Positions 24,301-37,364 of a stretch of DNA of 64,000 nt are shown piece after piece. The DNA is from Apostichopus japonicus (taxonomy: Eukaryota; Echinodermata; Holothuroidea; Aspidochirotida; Stichopodidae). The DNA lies in the NCBI RefSeq assembly GCF_037975245.1, contig NC_092580.1:4068501-4132500 (forward strand), written 5' to 3'. The translations under genes were made by a program, and so were the position numbers. How positions within the stretch are numbered: the stretch's first letter is position 1; the number at the start of each line of letters is the position of its first letter. Under the pieces are notes generated by a model that was not told the DNA's origin, ran no database searches, and saw only the letters and a list, made by a program, of their open reading frames with translations.

Positions 24301-27300
24301 ACCCTCCGCTTACATGTTAAGCATCATTGAGCATCGTCTCGGGGACAGTGAAAAAAGCAGGGTAGCATTTTCAATAGAAATGTATACTACTTTTTTTGGG
24401 GGGGGGGTTCCTTTTTTTGTTTTGAAAATTGCCCATTTACTCTGCAGTTTTTATTCATTTTCTTGCAGAAGGTAAATTTTAGAAGTACATTATGTGAAAA
24501 TTTTGCTGGCAGAGAGCAAATTCCCTTTACATTTTCCATGCATTTGTACATTTTAAAGTTTCTGAGATAAGTAATTACGAGAAATTGCATAATTTTACAT
24601 CTTTTTTTTCTCCCCTCATTAGAGTGCATTTGGAGCTGATAAGGTTCTAGATAATCGAGACTTAGCCCCACTCTTAAAGGTGATGCCTTCACTCCAGCAT
24701 CCATTCATTTATCCAGTCACGTTTGCAACTTGCCAAGATACAGGCGGTTTCGTTATCAGAACATTCCACGGTACAGGGACGCTCAGAGACCAAATATGTA
24801 AAGTGAGTTTAGAACAAAGCTAATTAAAAGATAGGTCTAAATGTTAAAATAGAACGACCAAGATACAGACAGGCTCATGATCAGGACATTCCACGGTACA
24901 GGGACGCTCAAAGACCAAATATTTCAAGTGAGTTTAGAATAAAGCTAATTAAAATATAGGTCTAATTGTTAAAATAGAAACACAACAAAATATCACCATC
25001 CTCCTCACTTATCTGTCTCACATTTTGGATAGTAAAGCTAGAGTACAGTTGTGGTGGGTAGATAGTAAGTGTGTTGCTCGTAATCATCCAAACCAGGTAA
25101 TAGTTTTGGCATGTTTAAGTCTGTTGGCATATATTATATATTCCCTCGCAACTGATTTAAAGGAGGTGCTTGGAGCCGAAAGCTGTTTGTTTGTCTCTTG
25201 GACAGAACGATTCCCATCGACCAAACTGAATCTTCCTAAAAAGATTGAAGGCTGCTTTATATAGGATACTTTTTGTCTCATTTATTGTTTGTAATTTCAT
25301 CTCTCACAGACCAAACCCAAGGGACAGTTTCTCAAGAAATATTGCCGACCGAAGGCATACGTTGGATTCGACACGGCAACAATAAAGTTGTATGGAAGAC
25401 AGATCCTCGAGGTAAGTCTTTTAGGATATTTCAGTGAAAACCTTAAAATTCTCGTGTGATATCAATATAAAAATGGTTACCTTGACTTCAGCTCTCTTCA
25501 TTCAGTAAAACCTGAGGACTTTTGAGAGGGATCATTGCTGTGAACAGAAGAAATATTATCAAGATGATTTCTTTTCTGTAGAGAAAAACCATTTGTCTAT
25601 CATGGTTCTACCATTTGTCTATCATGGTTCTATCATTTGTCTATCATGGTTCTACCATTTGTCTATCATGGTTCTACCATTTGTCTATCATGGTTCTACC
25701 ATTTGTCTATCATGGTTCTACCATTTGTCTATCATGGTTCTACCATTTGTCTATCATGGTTCTATCATTTGTCTATCATGGTTCTACCATTTGTCTATCA
25801 TGGTTCTACCATTTGTCTATCATGGTTCTACCATTTGTCTATCATGATTCTACCATTTGTCTATCATGGTTCTACTATTTGTCTACCATGGTTCAATAAG
25901 TGCTTGCAAAGACTGAGTTTTCTCCCTTTTATATTGCAACATTTGGGTATTTGGTTTTTCATTATTCCAAAACTTAGATCATGCCTCACATATAATTGTT
26001 GATTCATTGATGTACCACCCCACCTTACCCCCCTTCCTCTGCAATAAACCTAGCCCATAGTTCATGAAGTGTTCCTGCTTTTTTTCTGGCATTCTTATGC
26101 CTAACATTCTTTGCATAGAGCATTTGCCCATTTCTTTATGCGTTCTCACATTTGTAATGTGTAGGCACAGTTAATTTGTACTTCAACGTTAATTTTGTAT
26201 GCACAAGTATATTTTCACTTCTTTCTCTGTGATGTGACCTATGTCCTGGAAATCCATACATGTCACCAACAGAATGTCCCTTTATCATTGTACACAAATT
26301 AACCATTCTGCATTAGTCAAGCTCCTTTTGGTTCACACATCCAAGTGTGCTTGTTTATTTGCTGATTGATTTTAATCTGCACTGTGGTGAACTTACAATC
26401 TAAGTCATGTATTGTGTAGTCTGGAATATTGCTTTTCATCCCTTATTTGATTCAACTCTTTGAGAAGATGCATAATAAATTGAATTGAGAAATACAACAG
26501 CCCTTTGAGAAGAAGTACCATTTTAACTGTCTCGATTCTGTTTTACTCTTTGCAAGGCTCTCAAGTTCCTCCACGAGAAAGATTTTCCGTACGGTCACCT
26601 CCATGCCGGCAACGTCGTACTCGAAGGAAACGCCTGCCGGTTACTGGACATAGAGAACTCGCTTCTTGGTCTTCCTGGTTATTACAGGCCTTACATAGTA
26701 CAATTCAGGAAGATTAATGTGAGTTTGGACTTCTTCACTTTGCAGGGGGGATTTCCCCGCTTAAAATTTAGATATCGTTGTGTTCACCATGCTCATTAAC
26801 CTGTCTGTATTCTGTGCGTGTTTTTGTCCCTTCTGTTACTGTTACTTGTCAGTTAGCCTTTGAAGAAGATCCTGCTAGGATCGAAACATCAGCCCAACTT
26901 TTTTTACACATTCTCTAACACAGGCTCTCTAGTGGATAAGCAGTTTTTTAACAGTTTTATTTTATTTTAAAATTTAGAAGTTCAATTCAATTATTCAGTT
27001 CAATTATTTTTTTATGTAAATCGACAAGAGACGACTGACATGGAAATTATAAACAATTTGAAAAAGAGTAAGGACATCTTTTACTATGACAGGATTTGCA
27101 CCAGTGGCCTAGGGACCACAAGTTCCCACGGCCTACCCACTGATATATCCAGCACTTGGTTGGTGGCTACCCTATATAACCGTTCTTTTGGTGGGAGGGT
27201 GTGGGGTGGGGCAGTCAGAAACAGAACCTTGCCTACCGAGTAACCGGCGACCACACCCCGTCAGAAATTATACCAGACGCTATTGACTAATAGCTCGGTT

Positions 27301-30300
27301 GGTAGAGCACAGGATTTTTCATCCTTATGTCTGATTCAAATCCTGTTCTTCCCGAAAATATGTTTTGCTCTTTTCAAACTGTATAAATTCAAGTTTGTGG
27401 ACTCTGGATATAAACCCAGCAAACGCTTTAAAGTCAGTAATTGTATGGGGGTAAAATAAATATAAGTTACTATGTGAAGGGCGCCATGGCAATAAGGGCC
27501 TATGTTGTGAGACGCATCATGTGTTTTGAAAGTTATTGACATGCTGCCTTCATAAGATAAAACTAAACATTTGACGTAAATTCCATTCACCCACAAGTTT
27601 TTTACCTCTGACTGCCTTTATAGTTAAGATTATATATTAAACCTCACATCTGCAGGAATGAAAATTTCTTTGTGCACAAATTCATTCCAACTGTACAGTA
27701 GTTGTTCCTTCTTTTCTGGATTTAAAACTCCTTTTATGTTAATTTTTGTAAGAACATAATTGAACTGGTTCAAGGAAAATATATGAAAAAAAATTGTGAA
27801 AAGTGGCTGATGTTTGGATTTTATACTTCAGTTGTATTGACCTGTTTTAATGTGTATCTCTATTTGAAAAAAACAACAAATCAAAGAAAAAAACACAGAA
27901 TTTGTACACAAATAACTCAGAAAATTATTTTTGTATGAATAACCCATGTTTGTCTGTTGTCTTTTTGGTTTCATAGACAATGCAAGCCGTTGACGTATAC
28001 TGCTTTGGTCATCTACTGTACGAGATGACATTTGGCAATCCTCTAAATGCAGCTTCCAAGGACGATTTCCCACACACAGTGCCACCTCAAATAAGTAAGT
28101 TGACGTAAACCAAAACTGTTTTTAAGAAAGAAGTGTTAATTTTTTTAAAGTGGGTTAAAAATTCAAATTTTAAGTAGCTTAATATTAATTTAAAAAAAAA
28201 ATCAAAAAAGTTTTTTGATATATGCAGTTCTTAAAAGAAAAGAAATGTTTTCAAAGGAAACAAAGAAGTTGGGATTGGATTGTCTGTCTGTGGTTCTGTA
28301 ACAATTTTGTTGACCGCGGCTTCAAAGTACATGCAAAAGTAACAGAAGTCAAGTATTTCTGTCCAAATTTACCCAAGTTTGGCCATACTCTGGATTGAAA
28401 GACACAGTTTGCAAGGTAATCTGTTCAGTTTAAATGCAACATTATTTTAATAAACACACACACACACGAACACTGATAATTTATACATACATGAAGTGGA
28501 CTTAAGAACCGTAGCTCTATGTGAATACAATGTAATAGCAGCAAAATGGCTACCAAAAGTTAAAGATAGAAACGCAAGACACAGACATAAGAAAGAAGAT
28601 CTATTGAACCGTAGCTCTATGTGAATACAATGTAATAGCAGCAAAATGGCTACCAAAAGTTTAAGAAAGAAGCTCAAGACACAGACATAAGAAAGTAGAT
28701 CTATTGAACCGTAGCTCTATGTGAATACAATGTAATAGCAGCAAAATGGCTACCAAAAGTTTAAGAAAGAAGCTCAAGATACAGACATAAGAAAGAATAT
28801 CTATAGAACCCTAGCTCTATGTGTTTTGACTCGGATAACAAAGACTCCAAAATAGTATTTCTGATTGATGTCACTTATTCAAACAGTTTATTCAGTCCAT
28901 AACCCAATTATTTTTTGGTTCAGGTAGATCCATGAATTTTTTCACAGTTGAAATCTAATGGTTTGTTCTGTGTTTCTTCCATGTTTTACATCTTAATTTT
29001 GAACCTTCATTGTAATTCAAAGCCTTGTCACTTTGTATTTGGTAAAATTTCCAATGAGTTTAGTGTGAGATAATATGGAAGAGCGCCACCAATCATGAAG
29101 ATTGGATCGAAACAATGTGCTTTAAACTGTACCTAGAGATTAAACAGGCACAAAAAGAAAAAGAAAAACGAATATTATTTGTAAGTCGACATAAGTTACC
29201 TTTCACGTTTTGGTAACACCAACATCAACAACTCTCTGCAGTTCATGTGAATGGGTTATAAAATGAGAGCCTCCATTATACAATACGTAGAGGGCCACAG
29301 TTGTCAGGTACCTCGACAAGTAGTAAGGTAGTTCTGTATTTTCCATTTTTCTATCTTTGATATTATAAATCCAAACTCTTTCCCATTTCGTTCTTTCTTC
29401 AGAGGACGTGTTAGAAAGTATTCTGACCACTGAAGCCTGCAAAACGAAAATGCCAACAATAGATGAACTCTTAGAAAATCCGTAAGTCCATCAGGAACCC
29501 TCGCAAAGCATTTTGATCGACACTGTGTATCAGAGACGGTTGTATATATTTGTGAATTTGCTTCAATATAAGTTTCACATCGTCTGTCACCAGAATACCC
29601 TTTTTAACTCTTAGGTTGAAGGAGCTGTTTAGCATTGGATTAGGCTGAATACCAGCTAATGACATTTCTTCCGGGGAGCTCCCCGGAGGGGTTAGTTCTT
29701 TCTTCATGTTTGATTCTACCTGAGGATTACATTTAGGGTACTTGTCTAAAAGAAAGCTGCAACCGCTGCAAAGGTTCCTTGCAGCAAAGCTGCACTTATA
29801 TCAAACAAAATAGATTATGTCAGCAGACCAGTAGTGCTCATTGTGTGAAACTGCAGTGCACAAATGGATAAAGTCAATTGCAGCCTGGCTGCAGCATGCT
29901 GCAGTCCCTTCAGCATCCTACTTTTGACACGTTGCCTTAGCAACTTAACGGTCTACAGACACCTATGACAACATCGTCTTAATACACTCTGATATGCGTT
30001 AGAAATCATGAAAATATCTGTAATTCCCATCAAAATCCACAAAGATTGACCATTTTATAAGCCTTTTCATAATTCTAGTTTATTTATACATGAATAAACA
30101 TTAGCTAATTATGCATATTGATGATGCAATGGGAGTGACTGCCTGGTATTCTGTTACGTTATTCCTTGGCTTTTACAACCTTCGTTTAAAGGACACTGAA
30201 CACAGGTTTGTGGCCTAAGACAATTTTTTGAATTTGTTTCTATTGTCTTCTTTGACAAGAGGAACATTACATTATTCAACTGATATATTTGGGCTTTTAA

Positions 30301-33300
30301 TTACGGGTTAACTTATTAAGGCCTAAAATAAGAAATTTTGACGAGTTCAACACTCCACCTCAAAGTTTGCACATATTTAAAGAGCTTTCCAGATATATCA
30401 AACTTCAAATGTGTACATCTTGGAAAGGAAAAGAGCATTTCGAATACATTTCAACAGATGTTGAATGAGATTATCACAAACAACAATTGTACTGAGTATG
30501 GGTCAAATTGGCTAGGTGTCCGTAGTGCATTGAAGTTGGATGTTCGAAGTAAGGTCATTTTACACAATGATCAAGTATATTTCACAATCCATATTGTTTA
30601 CTTACTGAGCAGACAGTAATAACAGTGTTTTCTCATTTCAGTCTCTTTGCAGATGCACCGATAACTCTCGGAGAAAAACCTCAATTCAGAGTGTCCAGCA
30701 AATCCAAAGAACCTCTAACGCAAGCCACAGCAGCTGTTGAAAAAAGATTAAAAGATTCACAAAAAAAGGTAAAGTATTTTCAGTATTTCTTGTTTTTTTA
30801 TCCCAAGCAGGATTTGGACTTTATTGTCTTATGTGAAATGACATTCATGGCAATTTTCAGCATGTTGTTTTAAGATTTAGTGTTAAAAAACAAAAAAATT
30901 GGGATTCTTTCACTTTAGGGAAGTCTTCAAAGTTGGATATGAAAGTTAACCGACTTTTGAAGTTTTCGGGAACCAACCGAAAATTGAATTTTATGACAAT
31001 GAGAAAAATTGTAATTTTCAACTCAACTTTATGTTAATATTCCCCTTACTTTGCAAGGTTTCTGTCATGGGGATACAGAAACTGTTCCTACAATATTTGA
31101 TTTTTTTTAATGTCATGTATGCTTCTAAACATGATTCTTGATGTGAATCAAACCCATTTTCCTGCTGTAATGCAGTCTCCCAAACTTTACAATCTCATCA
31201 ATGACAGCATGTTCTCAATAATTTGTCCCAAATGAAATGTTAAAAACCTCGGAAGGGTATTTTGCTTTCAAATCTTACTCCCATCAAACCAAAAATCCTG
31301 TCTTTCCAAATTTGTAAATCTATTCAATTACTTGCAATGTTCATCAGAATAGTGCCAGCTTTTTATCATCAATTCACAAACTTTGCAACAAATAATGGCC
31401 TGACATCAGGCTACCCAGTATCGGATCATGTAAAATGGTTGATGGTTTGCAGGATTTTTCCAGATTTTCGAAAATCTTTCTATAGTATTGGAACTTGCCG
31501 ACAGATATGAATTATTGATTTTTGTCCTTAATTTATGTCCCATACATTCTGAGCTCAGAAGTGATTCTGATTGGTGGGGGGTCCGGTGGAGTTGTGTCAG
31601 TCCTTATGGTAGATACTGGACCATGGGCCCAATGTTATGGAAGTTAAAAGGTCGGCTTGAAGATGGAAATCAACAGGGTGCTCTGAATCATGGTGTCCTA
31701 TCAGTTGACCTGGTAAGAAAAAGAAAAAAAAACACCATCTAAAAAAATCATCTAAAAAAAATCATCTAAACATCAAGGACATATGGACCACAATTGTATG
31801 GAATTATCGGGAGAAAATTTCAGTTTCTAAACAAAATTTAGTAGTATTTCCTTCCCTTTATTTATCCCATTTATGCAACTGATGTCATTATGTTCTTTGA
31901 ACTGAAAAAAAAAATTATTCTTTACTTTCTTTGGGGATGAAGACATAAAAATATACAGACCAACAGCAAGAGGAAGAAGTTAAAATAGAATCACAAGTTG
32001 AAATCCAACTTTATGGAAATATAGCTGAGCTGAAAAGTAATTTGTATTTTTCTGTGCATTTGACTCCAAAAGAGAAATTTAAAACTTGAACCCCCAAACA
32101 TTTACAGTAATTAACCTCGAAATATCGTTTGGTTTAAACCTGCAGATATCCTCCTTCAGGAGACTGAACAAAGCTCAGGCCCATCACAACTCTGAGGAGG
32201 AGAAGAAGAGGCGGAAGAAAGCTGTGAAGAAGAGGATGTCCGAACAGTCCATGAACCCCAACCCGGACAGCAGCCAGCCTTCAAAACCAGACTCAAACGG
32301 TTAGTCTATCATGCAGCTCTATATCAACTCGTTCTATAAACGATGGATTCTGTTTCCCTCCTGATTTTCCATTGAAAATTTTTGAGAAATCCATCGTCAT
32401 CAAATGGTTTCAAAATTTGGTAGTATTTATTCTGTTTTGTGTATAGTAAGTTTTGCTTTCGAGTAGACTTTTTCAGAGAGGACAATTTTTGTTCTGACTT
32501 TGTTAACTGTGTCAATTAATGGACTGAGCATATTCGTATTGGAGAGTTTCACAGCCTAGAGTGATTCCTGCATCATGTACCATTCGCCAGGGCTGGGTGC
32601 AGCATTAAAAATTACTGTGGTATATTGCATTGTCCTTAGCTCTTAAGTCGTTTCCATAGTGATTTTATACACTGAATTGAGGAAGGTGCACAAAATATTT
32701 CAGAGCAGACTATCCCACACCTTTGGACTCCAAACAGCTAGCCGAATCGTGTTGCTATAGTTACGCAATCCTATTGCGTTTAATTTCTTAAATTACAAAG
32801 CGCAACGATTCATACAAATAATAGGAACTATTTCTTCTGATGGAAGAAAGGCGCAGAAAGTGAATAATTAGTTTAATAACCAATTAATTCAAATATTAAC
32901 CTCATCAGCTTTTCTTGTGTACCAAGCAGGCTAGGCTATGTGCAACTTCTGTGAAAGAATGTTGAAGAAGATAGTGTATCTATCTTCTCTTAGTCTTGAT
33001 AAATGCAATACCCTTCGTAGCATTTGTTATTAGCATTACAAATGATAGGAAATTTTGTCCTGTTAGCCTGAGAGAAAGAGAAAAATTGGCACTCCACACC
33101 ACCCCCAACCCCTCCCCTTCCCCTCTCCCCTAACTAAAGAAATGGCTTTACAGGGATTGCTGCCAAAATAAGAGGTGGATAGCTCAGTTGGTAGAGCTAA
33201 AGGACTTTTAATCCTAAGGTCATTGATTTGAATCCCATTCCAGCCATAATTTTGAAATTAGAGTGAAAAAAGTAATGTAAACAATCCTCGTATATCTACC

Positions 33301-36300
33301 ACCAAAGGTAAAATCGTAAACTGTGTATTGTGGGTAAGAGAGAGGATCCTAGGAACCATTGTTAACCTGTAAGCTTGTAAACCCAAAGACCACATTTTTC
33401 TTGTTAATGCTTATTAGGCATTCGGTATAAGTCACGACAGTTTCCTGATCGACTGCGAAACTCAATAAAGTTGACGCAGTATCGACTTTTCAATGCAGGG
33501 TTCATTGGTTTCGATATTGTAGTGCGCTGGTCGATCCCGCACTAACCCAAATGAAAAAGACCCTCCTCTGCTTGCCTGCATTAACTAGGTTATAACTTGT
33601 CTTGAAGACACATCACACAATGACGATTTTCGGTTAGCTCACATGCAAAATTAATTCCATTTTATTGGTTGCATGTATGTCAAAACTGAGCAACCAGCTG
33701 CTTGTCGGAAATGTTGGAGATGTTTCTGTTCAGTTTTCCGGACTGAAGCTGATATGGATTGAAATTGGCAAAATCTTGATCAGTGTTAGTTGTGAGCTAA
33801 TACACAACAAATTGAATACTGAATCGAGTTACATTCAGTCGGTCAGTGTGCACCCTGGGGGTCGATAGTCACATTTCAAGTCAATCCGAGTTAACCCTAT
33901 TATGACAATGGTTTTTGGTATGACCTTTGCTTGACCTTTCATCAAACAGGAGACAATCATAGCACATCGAATGGGGTAACCAGTCCATCTTCTCCATCAC
34001 CAAATTCATCAGGTAAGAAAAAAAACATTTTTTTTTTGGTGTATGTGTTTTCGCTCTTCACATGATATGCATTGGAGAGTTCTGATCAGGGTAGTGTCTA
34101 GATGATTTTCCTCTTTCTGTTAGTCTCTCGAGTGATAATCGCTTGGTTCAGGGTGTGATATCTGTGAGGGTGCAAAGTATCCGTTAATATACTCTTAACA
34201 TTTCATGAAAGTAACAAATTTTGCTCCAATTCTTATATGCAAGATAGGCACAATCTTTGAGGTTTCAGGTATGCATGCCGTGAAATATTTCTCACCTGAA
34301 ATGAGTAAAATATTCTGATACGTTAGCCTTTCACATATAAAGAAAATAACAACTTCCGCCCCGATTCTTGTGTGCAAAAACAGACTCGAACTAAAATGTA
34401 TCTGCTAGAAAAGTGTTCTGGATCTTTAATAGATTAACAATCAATTCCAGTTAAATCGGGGAAAAAGATGAAAATCTTACGTAAATAGATAACGTGACGT
34501 CTGAGGTTGGAATGAAAGAAAAGTTTATTTTTACAGGTCACGCAATGGTCTCTATAGCTTTCACTAGATGAAACAGTTGATAACTCGCATGTCGGATGCA
34601 TTTCAGTGATCATAACCTAATAAATTTTTGAAGCGAAAAGTAGGGGTGCCCCCCAGTTTTGCAGCGTTATTTATGAGGTTTGTTCAGAATGAGGGAAAGA
34701 TCCCCCAGATCAGCAAGAAAGTACAGCTGTAGCATAATGTGCTTGATGTCATTGACTTGAATGTGTTGGTTGATGTGTTGAAGAAGTATTAATTGGTACG
34801 TGTGGGTATAAACAATAAAGAACCAGTTCATGCATACTAATAAAGGAAGTTTATTCATGATACACAGCAGTTTCTGTCTCACCAAGGGGGGGGGGGGTAG
34901 GAGGGGGTGCTTATATGCTATGTTGTCAGGGCAGGAGCCTAAGAGGTTGCCCCTCAATTTTGAGAAATTTTTGTTTAATGAAGGATGCTTGGATGTAAAA
35001 TAATGGTATATTTTGCAACTTTTGAAACAAACGTTGAATAATTTTTTACTGTTTAGATTGCACTTTTTAGGTTGACTGTTTAGGGCTTAGGTTGACTGTT
35101 TAGGTTAAGGTTTGACTGTTTAGGTTTAGGTTGACTGTTTAGATTTTACTGTTTAGGTCTAGGTTGAGGTTTGACCGTTTGGGTGTGACTGTTTAGGTTT
35201 GAAATGTTTAGGAAGCACATACAAGTTGTATATTTATACCCTCCTTGCTAGGATTTTTTTGGAACATTCTGCCTGCAAGTGGAAAGACAGGGGGTGGGGA
35301 AGGGGATTGGCAGAGCTGATAATATCCTGGGGGCTGTACCCCCTCCTCAAGTATATGTGGTTGCGCCCATGCTCTCTGACATTGGATTTCCAAGGTGTAA
35401 TATGATAATAAATAAATTTGTTCTGATGTTGAGATAATGGTGGCATGATACTGCATCATTCTCGTTCTGATATTGAGACACAGGCTGAAGTCTTTGCAGT
35501 GATAATATTTCTGTTGTTTAGTATCAATTCATTAAATACATCATATATATGGTTTATATAGGATTTATTATTTTTTATCACAATAAGTAAGTACATTATT
35601 ATGCAAGTTGGTTAGTGCGTGTTATTGAGATATCAAGTACATGAAATGGGTTTATCACACAAAAAAGTCAATACAGAATTATTATATGATTAAAGTCAAT
35701 TGGTGCATGTTATTGAGATGTTAATTGCATGTTTCCGAGTCATTGGGGATCTAATAATGAGTCACTGGATCTAATTATCACAATTGAGTAAATGCACTAA
35801 TTATAGCAACTCAGTTGTTGCATGTTACCGAGATGCATGATACCGAGTCACTGGGATCTAATAATAAGTCATTAGGTATATATTATCATGAAAAGTCATT
35901 GTAACATTATAACAAGTTAGTCAGTGCATGTAACTGAGATATGAAGTACAAGATAATATGTCAGTAGGTTTATCGTAATCCGTCATATCTCATTATATAG
36001 CAAGTCAGTCGTTGCACGTTGCTGAGATTTTAAGTGCATGTCACCAAGTCATAGCGATCTAACAATAAGACACCGGGTTGGTTATCACAATCACTTAATT
36101 TGTTAATTACTATAACAAGTCAATTGGTGCATGTCACTGAGATATAAAGTCATCGCAGTCTAATGAATAGTCACTGGGATTCAATTCGTTAATTATTATA
36201 ACAAGTCAGTTGGTGCATGTCACTGAGGTATAAAGTCATCGCAGTCTAATGAATAGTCACTGGGATTCAATTCGTTAATTATTATAACAAGTCAGTTGGT

Positions 36301-37314
36301 GCATGTCACTGAGGTATAAAGTCATCGCAATCTAATGATTAGTCACTGGGATTCAATTTGTTAATTACTATAACAAGTCAATTGGTGCATGTCACTGAGG
36401 TATAAAGTCATCGCAGTCTAATGAATAGTCACTGGGATTCAATTCGTTAATTATTATAACAAGTCAGTTGGTGCATGTCACTCAGGTATAAAGTCATCGC
36501 AATCTAATGATTAGTCACTGGGATTCAATTCGTTAATTAAACAAGTCAGTTGGTGCATGTCACTGAGGTATAAAGTCATCACAATCTAATGATTAGTCAC
36601 TGGGATTCAATTCGTTAATTATTATAACAAGTCAGTTGGTGCATGTCACTGAGGTATAAAGTCATCGCAGTCTAATGAATAGTCACTGGGATTCAGTTCG
36701 TTAATTATTATAACAAGTCAGTTGGTGCATGTCACTGAGGTATAAAGTTATCGCAATCTAATGATTAGTCACTGGGATTCTTATCACAATCAGTTAATTC
36801 GTTAATTATTATAACAAGTCTGAGGTATTAAGTCATTGCGATCTAATAATTAGTCACTGAGATTCTTATCACAGTGCATGTTAGAGAGATATTAAGTGCA
36901 TATGGTACTACTGAGCCACCGGCATCTAATAATGAGTAAATAGGTATATATATAGATATATATTTATATATATATATATATATTAAGATTTATATATATA
37001 TATTTATATATATATATATATATATATTTATTCGGCTAAATTCGACAGTTGGGCGAATTCCCCATTGATTTGCACACTAAAATAAAACATTAATTCCTCA
37101 TATACTCCCTAACCTCTGACCCTAAACCTAACCAAACCCTAGCTTTAGACAGTGGAGAACAAGATAAGACTAATTGCGACATTAAATTATGCCTAGAAAT
37201 GGTAGTAAAAACGTTAAGGCGAAACAACATTTTCGCCTTAGCTTCAAATTTCCACTCTCCTATTGTTCAATTTCGCCCTAGCGCCGAATTTAGTGAAATA
37301 TATATATTTTAGTG

Positions 37315-37364
<50 letters not shown>

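Noticed and set aside
25589-25896. CRISPR array
   Set aside because: Head-to-tail 22-bp units without unique spacers, in a eukaryotic intron.
35047-35213. Interstitial telomere repeat
   Set aside because: Core GACTGTTTAGG is not a telomere unit and spacing is irregular.
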